From Spirochaetales bacterium (lineage in GTDB: Bacteria; Spirochaetota; Spirochaetia; SZUA-6; DRHE01): 9,244 bases of DNA. Positions within the stretch are counted from its first letter, which is position 1, and the number at the start of each line of letters is the position of its first letter. The DNA lies in assembly GCA_023136785.1 (NCBI GenBank), contig JAGLQP010000046.1, positions 1 to 9,244 of the forward strand, in the 5' to 3' direction. The notes under the pieces were generated by a model. That model did not search any database and was not told the origin of the DNA. It worked only from the letters and a program-made list of their open reading frames with translations. A program made the position numbers and the translations under genes. This document shows, piece by piece, positions 1 through 7,872 of this stretch.

Positions 1-140
1 GTCACGTAGCCGCCTCCAGTCTTCTCATAGCCCGTAAGTTCGACCTTGGCCGCCTTTACCATGGCATCGGAAGCCTCTACCATGGCTGCAAAACCGCGAC
101 ATTCGATCATTCCCAAAGCATCGGAATAAACATCATGCAT
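1..140 (-). CDS. BMC-H microcompartment shell protein, N-terminal part only (cut by window edge)
   Basis: This is the first 46 complete codons of a small shell protein of the PduA/EutM/CcmK type, which forms hexagonal tiles in the facets of bacterial microcompartments. The visible part has the canonical start of the BMC fold ([20 protein letters not shown]) followed by the pore-loop stretch [10 protein letters not shown]. It matches the BMC-H encoded at 833-1135 at 39 of 47 aligned residues, including the partial last codon, so the two are recent paralogs. The ATG at 138-140 is chosen because it gives the family N-terminus and has a good ribosome binding site (AGAGGAG) just upstream; two nearby ATGs at 131-136 are in another frame that soon stops. 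It lies 35 bases after the BMC-T gene on the same strand, so it is probably the third gene of the shell operon. The C-terminal half is outside the window. Confidence 0.93.
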   Translation of the reverse strand, partial: MHDVYSDALGMIECRGFAAMVEASDAMVKAAKVELTGYEKTGGGYV

Positions 141-175
141 TTCTCATCTCCTCTTAAGCGTTGTATTGACTTGAG

Positions 176-820
176 CTACTCCGCCCGGCCTTCCGGCTCT
201 CGACCGGGCAGTGAAAGCAGGCGGGATTCCACGATATCCTTGCTGACCAGCACTTCCGCTTCTTCCCCCGCGATGTACACCCGTCCGAAGCGCCCTACTC
301 CCTGCACATTGATGATGTTGATATGGGAAGCCTTCTCCGCCTCATTGGCGGCGAAGTAGGCGTATCCCGAAGGCTCGATCTCCAACACGTAGAGGGTGTC
401 CCCTCTCAAGACCATGTTTCCGTAACGGATCTTGTTGATCAGCTGGGCGTGGTGATCGGATATGTTCTTGATCAGCTGACTGGTCAGGATTCGCGGCTTC
501 ATTCGCTCTTCTTCACTTCGCCCCAACTCCTTGAGAATGGCCGCACCAGCCTGGCGGGCGTCGGCCTGACTGTCCGAATGGACCTCGAGGAGTCCGAACA
601 GGCGCTCGACAAACTGGATACCCGGGGTTACGTTGGTCGCTTTGAGGGCGATATCCGTAAACCGGTTGATTTCGATTCCCGGAGAAATTTCAATGATCAT
701 ACAGGCCTGCAGTGCCACCGGGTAGTAACCCCGGGAGGTCGTGGCCATGAGAGAGGCCATCTGGTACTGCAGAGAGTCGAGAAAGATGTAGGTCCTCAGA
801 TCGATACGTTCATCAGCCAT
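176..820 (-). CDS. BMC-T tandem-domain microcompartment shell protein
   Basis: This 214-residue protein is about twice the length of a BMC-H protein and fits the BMC-T class, in which two fused BMC domains form trimeric pseudohexameric tiles, often with larger and sometimes gated pores. The N-terminal half (about residues 8-82) starts LRTYIFLDSLQ and contains IIEISPGIEINRFTDIALKA and VERLFGLLEVH. The C-terminal half (about 110-200) contains LYVLEIEPSGYAYFAANEAE, the usual strand and helix of a BMC domain, followed by GRVYIAGEEAEV. From memory it resembles the single-gene BMC-T of the Rhodococcus/Mycobacterium-type loci more than PduB or EutL; this subclass is an inference. The start at 820 has an upstream AGGGGGAG ribosome binding site. 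The gene begins 12 bases after the BMC-H stop, so the two are almost certainly cotranscribed. The substrate passing its pore cannot be read from the sequence. Confidence 0.85.
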   Translation of the reverse strand: MADERIDLRTYIFLDSLQYQMASLMATTSRGYYPVALQACMIIEISPGIEINRFTDIALKATNVTPGIQFVERLFGLLEVHSDSQADARQAGAAILKELGRSEEERMKPRILTSQLIKNISDHHAQLINKIRYGNMVLRGDTLYVLEIEPSGYAYFAANEAEKASHINIINVQGVGRFGRVYIAGEEAEVLVSKDIVESRLLSLPGREPEGRAE

Positions 821-832
821 AGCTCACTCCCC

Positions 833-1135
833 CTACTGCGTTTCCTGCTGCAGACCCAAGGGCAGCGCGCTGTCCACATTGCTGTGGGGTCGCGGAATGA
901 TATGTACGGAAATCACTTCTCCGACCCGTTCGGCGGCCCGGCCGCCGGCATCCAGCGCCGCCCGGACAGCCGCCACGTCACCCCGAACGATCGCGGTCAC
1001 GTGACCGCCCCCTGTTTTCTCATAGCGCACCAGCTCCACCTTGGCCGCTTTGGCCATGGCATCGGAGGCCTCCACCATGGCGGCGAAGCCCCGACACTCG
1101 ATCATCCCCAACGCGTTTGAATGTACCTCAGCCAT
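833..1135 (-). CDS. BMC-H microcompartment shell protein
   Basis: This 100-residue protein has the normal length of a single-domain hexameric shell protein (PduA/EutM/CcmK family). It would tile the facets of a polyhedral protein organelle and provide small central pores for metabolites. The BMC domain spans about residues 8-82: [10 protein letters not shown] begins strand 1, helix A carries [14 protein letters not shown], and ISVHIIPRPH closes the fold. The loop that normally lines the pore reads KTGGGHV at residues 40-46, a glycine-rich variant of the KIGSGLV of PduA. A tail of about 16 residues (SNVDSALPLGLQQETQ) follows the fold. The ATG at 1133-1135 is preceded by a strong AGGAGG ribosome binding site (1140-1145). 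It is the first gene of the minus-strand shell operon, with a recognisable promoter at about 1223-1250. Its closest relative in the window is the partial gene at 1-140. Confidence 0.95.
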   Translation of the reverse strand: MAEVHSNALGMIECRGFAAMVEASDAMAKAAKVELVRYEKTGGGHVTAIVRGDVAAVRAALDAGGRAAERVGEVISVHIIPRPHSNVDSALPLGLQQETQ

Positions 1136-1177
1136 GTTTCCTCCTGAACATTATTTTGTTCTATATGTTATTATCGA

Positions 1178-1199
1178 CACATTTTATATTTAAAATGTG
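1178..1199. repeat. Perfect 9-bp inverted repeat, candidate operator or leader hairpin
   Basis: The arms CACATTTTA and TAAAATGTG are exact reverse complements, separated by TATT. The repeat falls about 20-40 bases downstream of the predicted start of the shell-operon transcript and about 90 bases upstream of the -35 box of the regulator promoter. It could be an operator for the adjacent DeoR-family protein or another regulator, acting as a block to transcription of the shell operon, or a weak AT-rich hairpin in the leader RNA. It is not a convincing terminator, because the stem is AT-rich and no clean T-run follows on either strand. The repeat itself is certain; its function is inferred. Confidence 0.5.
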
Positions 1200-1222
1200 C
1201 TATTTTCTCACTTCTATGCAAA

Positions 1223-1250
1223 ATTATGTGAATATTGCCCCTTTTGTCAA
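1223..1250 (-). promoter_or_regulatory. Predicted sigma70 promoter of the BMC shell operon
   Basis: Read on the minus strand, a perfect -35 hexamer TTGACA (1245-1250) is followed after 16 bases by CATAAT (1223-1228), a one-mismatch -10 box. Transcription would start near 1216 and give a leader of about 80 bases before the BMC-H start codon. That leader contains the inverted repeat at 1178-1199 and ends with the AGGAGG ribosome binding site. The hexamers are seen directly; promoter activity is inferred. Confidence 0.6.
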
Positions 1251-1290
1251 GTCCATTTGAGAAATAAACAACATTTATCGTGTTTTTTTC

Positions 1291-1318
1291 TTGATATTCA
1301 CAGGATTTCTGCTATAAT
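1291..1318 (+). promoter_or_regulatory. Predicted sigma70 promoter (extended -10) of the regulator and sugar operon
   Basis: TTGATA (1291-1296) and a perfect TATAAT (1313-1318) are 16 bases apart, and TGC directly before the -10 gives an extended -10 element. A run of seven Ts (1283-1289) sits just upstream of the -35, where an UP-like element would lie. Transcription would begin near 1325, about 30 bases before the ATG of the DeoR-family gene. No other promoter as good as this is visible before the downstream genes, so it may serve the whole plus-strand operon. Confidence 0.7.
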
Positions 1319-1355
1319 TGGGCAAACCTATCTCTCTGGACAGAAACGAGATTAG

Positions 1356-2126
1356 ATGAGCAGTCGACGGGATCGCCTGGCAACTATCGTTCAAACTCTG
1401 CAGGTACAAAATGCGGCTACGGTTCGGGAGCTGGCGGAAAAACTTTCCGTGTCGGAGATGACCATTCGGCGGGACCTGAGCCTGCTCTCTCAAGACAACA
1501 TCGTGAAGCTCGTGCATTCCGGTGCCGTCCTGAATCCCGGCAGCCTGGGGGCATCCCGTTACTCCCTGGCTGAAGCGGGAGCCCAGCGGGGAGAGGTCAA
1601 GATGAGCATCGGCAGAAAAGCCGCTTCCCTGGTGGAAGAGGGAGATATCATCATCATTGACGGCGGCTCCACCACCGAGTGCTTGGCTAAAAGCATCCCC
1701 GACACCCTCCAGCTGACCGTGCTCTGCTGGGCTCTCAATATCCTGGTCGAGGTTCATCGCCGGGAAAAGTGTTCCCTGATCTTCGCCGGGGGTTCTCTGC
1801 ATGAGAACAGTCTGGTGTTTGAAAGTCCGGAGGCCGTCGAACTGATCAGCCGCTACCGGGCAAACAAGGCGTTTATCTCCGCCAGCGGGGTCAGCGAAAG
1901 ACTGGGAGTCACCTGCACGAACACCTACGAAATAGAGGTGAAGAAAGCGTCGATCCGGTCTTCCCTGGCCCGCATCCTTCTCGTGGATTCGAGCAAGTTC
2001 GGCACAATTCAAGCCGCCTACTTTGCCGATCTCCGTGAGTTTACCTCTGTGATCACCGACGCAGGCATCCCGGAGGATTACGCGGAGCACATCCGCGGTC
2101 TTGGTATCGACCTACACATCGTCTGA
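1356..2126 (+). CDS. DeoR-family transcriptional regulator
   Basis: This 256-residue protein has the usual length and layout of DeoR/GlpR-type repressors, which bind DNA with an N-terminal winged helix-turn-helix and release it when a phosphorylated sugar binds the C-terminal domain. The DNA-binding part is at about residues 5-57, with the family signature RELAEKLSVSEMTIRRDLSLL (residues 24-44). The C-terminal sensor domain has the phosphosugar-loop motif DGGSTTECL (102-110), FAGG (143-146), ASGVS (176-180) and LLVDSSKFG (208-216), all typical of the DeoR C-terminal fold. The ATG at 1356 gives the expected N-terminus, but the upstream ribosome binding site is weak. The gene has a strong predicted promoter, diverges from the BMC shell operon, and is followed after 47 bases by the trehalose-synthesis gene. 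It is therefore a good candidate to control one or both blocks. The effector sugar phosphate is not identifiable. Confidence 0.93.
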   Translation: MSSRRDRLATIVQTLQVQNAATVRELAEKLSVSEMTIRRDLSLLSQDNIVKLVHSGAVLNPGSLGASRYSLAEAGAQRGEVKMSIGRKAASLVEEGDIIIIDGGSTTECLAKSIPDTLQLTVLCWALNILVEVHRREKCSLIFAGGSLHENSLVFESPEAVELISRYRANKAFISASGVSERLGVTCTNTYEIEVKKASIRSSLARILLVDSSKFGTIQAAYFADLREFTSVITDAGIPEDYAEHIRGLGIDLHIV

Positions 2127-2173
2127 GCAACCTTGATGGGAAGCTGGAATCCCACTACACTGAAAAACAAGCG

Positions 2174-4357
2174 ATGGCAAACTTAATCCTCGTCTCCAAC
2201 AGACTGTCCGTGTCTGTGGAAAAGAGAAAATCAAAGTTGGAGTTCAAACCCAGCATGGGAGGCCTGGCCACGGGCCTGAGCTCCCTCGGGCAGAAGGACA
2301 GGATCCTCCGGATCGGCTGGTCCGGTCTTGCCGTCGACGAGCTCGGTCGGGAAGACAGGCGGGAGATTGAAACAACACTGAAGCGAGAATACCACAGCAT
2401 CCCGGTGGAACTGACCAGAGAAGATCTAGAATCCTTCTACTACGGATTCTGCAACAACGTGATCTGGCCCCTTTTCCACTACTTCCCCAGTTATACGACC
2501 TATGACAATTCTCTTTGGGAGTCCTACCGACGGGTGAACTCGATCTATCTGGAGAAGGTGCTCGAAGCGGCTGGACCGGAAGATATGATTTGGATCCACG
2601 ACTACCAGCTCATGCTGCTTCCCGCGCTGATCCGAGAGAAGTTTCCGGACGCCCAAATCGGATTCTTTCTGCATATCCCCTTCCCCTCCTTTGAGGTGTT
2701 TCGCCTCCTGCCCTGGAGGACCGAGATCCTGACCGGTTTGCTTGGTGCTGATCTGATCGGTTTTCACGCCTACGACTACGCCCGCCATTTTATCTCCAGC
2801 GTTCGCCGGCTCTTGGGCGTAGAAAACAACATGGGCTACGTTCGGCATGAACAAAGACTGAGCAGAGTCGACGTATTTCCCATGGGGATCGACTACAAGA
2901 AGTACTCAGGCGCCCTTTCGAACAGCGGCGTTCAGCGGGAGATGAATAGTGCGGCCCGGGAGTTGCAAGGCTTAAAGGTGATTCTCTCGGTGGACCGCCT
3001 GGACTACACCAAAGGAATTCCCGAACGCCTCAAGGCCTACGAGCTGCTGCTGGAAAACAGTCCCGAGTATCGGGAAAAAGTCGTGCTGCTGCTCATCGCG
3101 GTCCCCTCGCGAACCAGGGTGCGCCGCTATCGCGCTCTGAAGCGGGAAATCGATGAACTGATCAGCACGATCAACGGGAAGCTCGGAACCATCGGCTGGG
3201 TGCCCATCCACTACTTCTACCGAGGTTTCTCCTTCGAACGCCTGTCCGCCTTCTACGGTCTGGCGGACGTACTGCTGGTCACGCCTCTGCGCGACGGGAT
3301 GAACCTGGTGGCCAAGGAGTTCGTAGCCACCCACAGGGATACCGGGGGTGTGTTGATCCTGAGCGAAACGGCTGGTTCAGCCCGGGAAATGGGTGAAGCC
3401 CTTCTGATCAACCCGAACAACAGAGAAGAGATCGCCTCTGCCCTCAAAACGGCCCTGGAAATGGATGAGAAAGAGCAGATCGAGCGAAACGCGATCATGA
3501 ACGAGCGCTTGAGTCGTTACGATATAGTCGCCTGGACAAAGGACTTCCTGAACAAACTGATCCAGGTCCGGGAAGTTCAGGAAGGATACCAAGTCAAAAA
3601 ACTCGCCGGCGATCTTAAGAGTGAGCTCGTAGCGGCATACCGACAGGCGGAGAGACGGTTGATCATCCTGGACTACGACGGCACCCTGGTTCCGATCCGC
3701 GCCAGACCTCAGGATGCGGCCCCTGATCCGGAGCTGGTCGACCTGCTCAAACGCCTGGCGGCGGACCCGAGAAACGATGTCGTGGTGGCCAGCGGACGCA
3801 GACGAGGCATGATGAGCGGCTGGTTCGGCAACATGGATCTCAGTTTGATCGCCTGTCACGGCGCCTGGTTCAAGCCCAAGGGGCAGAAGTGGCAGCTCAT
3901 CGAAGGGCTGAATAACGAGTGGAAGGAACAACTTCTGCCGATCTTCGAGCTGTTCAAAGACAGAACCCCCGGATCCACGGTCGAAGAAAAGGAGTATGCC
4001 CTGGCCTGGCACTTCCGAAACGCCGAGCCGGAACTGGCCGCCCTGCGGGCCGGTGAGTTCAAGGATATCCTGTTCAGCGTGACCGGCGATCTGAACCTCG
4101 ATGTGCTGGAGGGAAAGAAAGTTCTGGAGGTGAAGCACGTCAATGTCAGCAAGGCGAACGCCGCTTCCCTCTGGTTGTCCCGGGAAAACTGGCAGTTCAT
4201 TCTCGCAGCGGGGGACGACAGCAACGACGAGGCTCTGTTCGCTCAACTCCCCGATACCGCCTATTCGATCAAGATCGGCATAGATATCTTCGAGGCTCGA
4301 GCCTACCTTGAATCCTCAACCCAGCTGCGGCAGCTGTTGGACGAAATCGTGAAATGA
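2174..4357 (+). CDS. otsAB: Bifunctional trehalose-6-phosphate synthase/phosphatase (OtsA-OtsB fusion)
   Basis: This 727-residue fusion should make trehalose in two steps in the cytoplasm: a GT20 synthase joins glucose from UDP- or ADP-glucose to glucose 6-phosphate, and a HAD phosphatase then removes the phosphate. The synthase covers about residues 1-470: start LILVSNRLSVSV with the G6P-binding R10, the glycine loop GGLATGL (29-35), IHDYQ (141-145), FLHIPFPS (165-172), RLDYTKG (275-281; the R and K contact the donor phosphates) and RDGMNLVAKE (373-382). The phosphatase covers about 490-727: DYDGT (500-504, nucleophile D500), ASGR (539-542), lysines K654/K660, and GDDSND (680-685). All catalytic residues of both halves appear present. 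The start at 2174 gives the family N-terminus although no Shine-Dalgarno sequence is visible, and no in-frame alternative exists. The stop overlaps the next gene by 4 bases. A related acceptor such as glycerol 3-phosphate is possible but less likely with this architecture. Confidence 0.93.
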   Translation: MANLILVSNRLSVSVEKRKSKLEFKPSMGGLATGLSSLGQKDRILRIGWSGLAVDELGREDRREIETTLKREYHSIPVELTREDLESFYYGFCNNVIWPLFHYFPSYTTYDNSLWESYRRVNSIYLEKVLEAAGPEDMIWIHDYQLMLLPALIREKFPDAQIGFFLHIPFPSFEVFRLLPWRTEILTGLLGADLIGFHAYDYARHFISSVRRLLGVENNMGYVRHEQRLSRVDVFPMGIDYKKYSGALSNSGVQREMNSAARELQGLKVILSVDRLDYTKGIPERLKAYELLLENSPEYREKVVLLLIAVPSRTRVRRYRALKREIDELISTINGKLGTIGWVPIHYFYRGFSFERLSAFYGLADVLLVTPLRDGMNLVAKEFVATHRDTGGVLILSETAGSAREMGEALLINPNNREEIASALKTALEMDEKEQIERNAIMNERLSRYDIVAWTKDFLNKLIQVREVQEGYQVKKLAGDLKSELVAAYRQAERRLIILDYDGTLVPIRARPQDAAPDPELVDLLKRLAADPRNDVVVASGRRRGMMSGWFGNMDLSLIACHGAWFKPKGQKWQLIEGLNNEWKEQLLPIFELFKDRTPGSTVEEKEYALAWHFRNAEPELAALRAGEFKDILFSVTGDLNLDVLEGKKVLEVKHVNVSKANAASLWLSRENWQFILAAGDDSNDEALFAQLPDTAYSIKIGIDIFEARAYLESSTQLRQLLDEIVK

Positions 4358-7300
4358 TGGAATTCCACATCTCCCGCTCCGCTCGCGACCGGTACGATTT
4401 CGATCAATCCCTGTTCTCCCTGAGCGGGAATGTGATCCTGGCCAATTTTCACGCCTCCCGCGTCTTCGCCCAGAAGATGAACAGTCGCCGAGACCTGCTT
4501 CGCTATCCTGAAGCAGCGGTAAAGGCGGGGCAGATCAACGCCATGGGCTTGATCGACGAGATCCTACATTTCGTTGTGCAGCGCTTTCAGGCGGAGATGA
4601 GCCCGAAGGCCATGAATCGCGCCCTGTCATTTCTGGAGAAACGAATCGGTCCGGATGAGCTGAACCGAACACTCCTGCAGTTTGCCGATCAGTTTCCACC
4701 GGTCACGGTGTATCGAAATCGTAGGGCCCCGAAATCCTGGCTTGAAGGTAGGACTTCCGGGGTTTCCCATCGCCGGCTGGCGATTGAGGAGCTCCTTCTC
4801 CTCTGGCTGGCCAACCAGAACCCCGCCTTTTCCCCCTACTTGGAACTCTTCGATGACGATCTACTGGAGAGAGTTACAGCCTACCTCCCGGCCCTCGAGG
4901 CCCTTGGGGAATTCTTCGAAAGCGAACCCTGTTTTGGACCGGAAAAACAGGACCTGATCACCATGCTGCGCAGTCCGGCCGTAGCCCGTCCCCATTCCCT
5001 GACCGATCAGCTCGAATACATCCGGCAGCACTGGGGATATCTTCTAGACGATTACCTGTATCGGCTGCTCGGCAGCCTGGATCTGATCCAGGAGGAGCAA
5101 AAGCTCAAGGGCCTGGGGGCCGGACCGGCCCGAGTCGTCGATTTCCAAGCTCTGGAAGCCGAGGCAGAAGCCTTCAGTCACGATCTGGACTGGATGCCTC
5201 GGGTGGTGATGATGGCAAAAAACGCCTACGTGTGGCTCGATCAACTTTCGAAACGCTACCAGCGGGATCTGCGCCGTCTGGACCAGGTTCCCGATGAAGA
5301 GATAGACCGCCTGGCCCGCTGGGGTTTCACCGGCCTGTGGTTGATCGGCCTGTGGGAGCGGAGCTCCGCCTCGAAGCGGATCAAACAAATGTGCGGCAAT
5401 CCCGAAGCGGAAGCTTCGGCTTACAGCCTGTCCGGGTACGACATCTCCCCGGATCTCGGAGGCTGGGAGGCCTTCAACAACCTGAAAAACCGGGCCTGGC
5501 AGCGGGGCATCAGAATGGCCGGAGACATGGTTCCCAATCACATGGGAATCGACTCGCACTGGGTCATCGAGCACCCCGATTGGTTCATCTCTCTGCCCTA
5601 TAGTCCCTTTCCGTCGTATACCTTCAACGGTCCCGACCTCACCTCTGATCCCAGGGTAGGCATCATCCTCGAAGATCACTACTACAGCCGCGATGACGCC
5701 GCAGTCGTTTTCAAACGTGTCGACCGCGCCAGCGCAGAGGAACGCTACATCTACCACGGCAACGACGGTACCAGCACGCCTTGGAACGACACGGCTCAGC
5801 TTGACTTTCGTAATCCTGCGGTCCGGGAAGCTGTGATTCAGAGGATCCTCCACGTGGCCAGGTCCTTTCCGATTATACGTTTCGACGCCGCCATGACCTT
5901 GACCAAGAAACACTTCCAGCGTCTCTGGTTTCCCGCACCAGGGTCAGGCGGTGACATTCCCTCCCGGGCGGACCATGGGATGAGCCGGCAAAGCTTCGAC
6001 GAGGCTGTGCCGAAGGAGTTTTGGCGGCGGGTCGTAGATCGGGTGGCCCGGGAGGTTCCGGACACTCTGCTTCTGGCCGAAGCGTTTTGGATGCTCGAGG
6101 GCTACTTTGTGCGCACCCTGGGCATGCACCGGGTGTACAACAGCGCCTTCATGAACATGCTGAAGAACGAAGAAAATGCCAAGTATCGCCGGGTTATCAA
6201 GAACACTCTGGAGTTCAACCCGGAGATCCTGAAACGATTCGTCAACTTCATGAACAATCCCGACGAGGAGACCGCCGTGGCCCAGTTCGGGAAGGGGGAC
6301 AAGTACTTCGGTGTCTGCCTTCTGATGGCTACGCTTCCCGGTCTGCCCATGTTCGGGCACGGTCAGGTTGAAGGACTAACGGAAAAGTACGGAATGGAGT
6401 ACAGGAAAGCCTATTGGGAGGAGCTGCCCGATGAAGAGCTTGTTCGGCGCCACGAGCGGGAAATCTTTCCTCTGCTGCACCGACGTTACCTGTTTTCAGA
6501 GGTCCGGCATTTCCAGCTCTACGATTTCCGCGACGCAGCTGACTCCGATGTGAACGAGGATGTGTTTGCTTATTCCAATCGAACCGATCGAGAGCGGGTC
6601 TTGGTGGTCTACCACAACCGGTACGCAGAAGCCGGTGGCTGGATACACATGTCCTCAAGTGTCGCGGTCCCCAACGCTCGAGGAACCGACAGGGTACTGA
6701 CACAACTCTCCCTTGGCGAAGCCCTCGGCCTGTCAAACACGGCTGAGGAGTACTGGATCTTCCGAGATCATCTGAGCGGTCTGGAATATCTGCGCAGCGC
6801 CAGCCTGCTGCACCGGCGGGGTCTGTACGTAGAGCTTCAGGCGTACAAAGCCCACGTATTTCTCGATTTCCGGGAGGTGACGGACTCCCCCGGACAGCCC
6901 TACGCTGCCCTTTCGGATTATCTGAACGGGCGGGGTGTGCCAAGCGTGGAGACGGCTCTGCGAGAGATCCTGCTCAAGCCTGTACACCTGCCCATCCGGG
7001 AGCTGGTCAACGCCGATGTTTTTCGAAGCCTGATCGCGGCTCGGCGGGTCGATCCCAATCAGCCCTCCCCGCAGGCCTTTGCGGACGAACTATCAGGGGC
7101 GATCGACAATCTGTTCCGGAGCGTGAAGGATTTCTCCCGCGCTTCCGGTGATGCTGAATCCCTGGCTTCCGAGCTGAAGGTGAAACTCCTCGCCTGTCTT
7201 GATCTTCCCGCCCTGGTTGACGTACTGCCGGTGATGAAGAAGGACAGGGGGATCGGGGAAAACCTTCGCGCTCTGCTCGAGGGAAGCAGTGGGAGAACTA

Positions 7301-7872
7301 CCAAAGTAAAGGCAAGGTGGATCCTGGGAACTGAGGAGTTCACCTGGGGAACGCTGCTCGGATGGCTATTCGTGCATCTTCTGGGTGGGATTTCAGGCCC
7401 GCAGCAGCGGGCGCTAAAGAGCCGCAGCTGGATCGACGAATGGCTGCTGGGAAAGCTGCTTACCTCGGTCCTGGAGGACCTGGGATTGAGCGGCGAGGAC
7501 AGCCGGCGTTCACTGGCACTGATAAAGATCCTGACCTCCCATCAGGGCTGGTTCGACCCACAGACCGGAGAGGGACCTGAACAGCAACAGTCGGCGCGGG
7601 TATTGCACACCCTTCTCGAGGATACCGAGGTCCAGGAGTACCTGCGAATCAACCGACACCGGGACATTCTCTGGTTTCAGCCTGAGTCTCTGGACGAATT
7701 GCTGGCGGGTCTTTTCTTCGTGGCTGTGGTAGACGCCCTGACCGCTCCAGGAGACGACCCGGAGGTACGTGTTCAAACAATCAGGGCTCGGAAAAGCATC
7801 CTCGAGAAAATCCACAGAGCCAAAGAGAGCTCTGAATACCAGGTCGAAAAGCTGCTCGCGGCAGCCCAGTAG
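4354..7872 (+). CDS. Very large GH13 alpha-amylase-family protein with unassigned N- and C-terminal regions
   Basis: This 1172-residue protein has a GH13 (alpha/beta)8 catalytic domain at roughly residues 285-760. The motifs are in order: DMVPNH (391-396, region I), IIRFDAAMT (507-515, nucleophile D511 with R509), LLLAEAFW (572-579, acid/base E576) and FMNNPDEET (632-640, transition-state D637). All three catalytic acids are present, so it should be active on alpha-glucosidic bonds as a hydrolase or transglycosylase. In region IV the usual histidine before the aspartate is replaced by proline. About 280 residues before the barrel, beginning with a conserved-looking NVILANFHASRVFAQKMN segment, and about 400 after it, mostly helical in appearance, match no domain I can name. 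There is no signal peptide, so it is probably cytoplasmic. Its ATG overlaps the otsAB stop (ATGA), implying translational coupling and a substrate linked to trehalose or a related glucoside. The exact GH13 subfamily and substrate are unknown. Confidence 0.85.
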   Translation: MMEFHISRSARDRYDFDQSLFSLSGNVILANFHASRVFAQKMNSRRDLLRYPEAAVKAGQINAMGLIDEILHFVVQRFQAEMSPKAMNRALSFLEKRIGPDELNRTLLQFADQFPPVTVYRNRRAPKSWLEGRTSGVSHRRLAIEELLLLWLANQNPAFSPYLELFDDDLLERVTAYLPALEALGEFFESEPCFGPEKQDLITMLRSPAVARPHSLTDQLEYIRQHWGYLLDDYLYRLLGSLDLIQEEQKLKGLGAGPARVVDFQALEAEAEAFSHDLDWMPRVVMMAKNAYVWLDQLSKRYQRDLRRLDQVPDEEIDRLARWGFTGLWLIGLWERSSASKRIKQMCGNPEAEASAYSLSGYDISPDLGGWEAFNNLKNRAWQRGIRMAGDMVPNHMGIDSHWVIEHPDWFISLPYSPFPSYTFNGPDLTSDPRVGIILEDHYYSRDDAAVVFKRVDRASAEERYIYHGNDGTSTPWNDTAQLDFRNPAVREAVIQRILHVARSFPIIRFDAAMTLTKKHFQRLWFPAPGSGGDIPSRADHGMSRQSFDEAVPKEFWRRVVDRVAREVPDTLLLAEAFWMLEGYFVRTLGMHRVYNSAFMNMLKNEENAKYRRVIKNTLEFNPEILKRFVNFMNNPDEETAVAQFGKGDKYFGVCLLMATLPGLPMFGHGQVEGLTEKYGMEYRKAYWEELPDEELVRRHEREIFPLLHRRYLFSEVRHFQLYDFRDAADSDVNEDVFAYSNRTDRERVLVVYHNRYAEAGGWIHMSSSVAVPNARGTDRVLTQLSLGEALGLSNTAEEYWIFRDHLSGLEYLRSASLLHRRGLYVELQAYKAHVFLDFREVTDSPGQPYAALSDYLNGRGVPSVETALREILLKPVHLPIRELVNADVFRSLIAARRVDPNQPSPQAFADELSGAIDNLFRSVKDFSRASGDAESLASELKVKLLACLDLPALVDVLPVMKKDRGIGENLRALLEGSSGRTTKVKARWILGTEEFTWGTLLGWLFVHLLGGISGPQQRALKSRSWIDEWLLGKLLTSVLEDLGLSGEDSRRSLALIKILTSHQGWFDPQTGEGPEQQQSARVLHTLLEDTEVQEYLRINRHRDILWFQPESLDELLAGLFFVAVVDALTAPGDDPEVRVQTIRARKSILEKIHRAKESSEYQVEKLLAAAQ

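Noticed and set aside
323..1120. Long plus-strand open frame (265 codons) opposite the BMC genes
   Set aside because: It is antisense to two clear BMC shell genes, has no family motif, and follows from the codon bias of the real genes.
1275..2090. Long minus-strand open frame (271 codons) opposite the DeoR gene
   Set aside because: It runs antisense to a full DeoR-family protein with all motifs, and its translation is low-complexity with no recognisable domain.
2137..2154. Small hairpin TGGGA...TCCCA between the DeoR and otsAB genes as a terminator
   Set aside because: The stem is only 5 bp with an 8-base loop and no T-run follows, so it would not end transcription reliably.
3377..4246. Minus-strand open frame (289 codons) opposite otsAB, and a similar one at 5044-5913 opposite the GH13 gene
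   Set aside because: Both are shadows of strongly conserved genes and show no protein-family motif.
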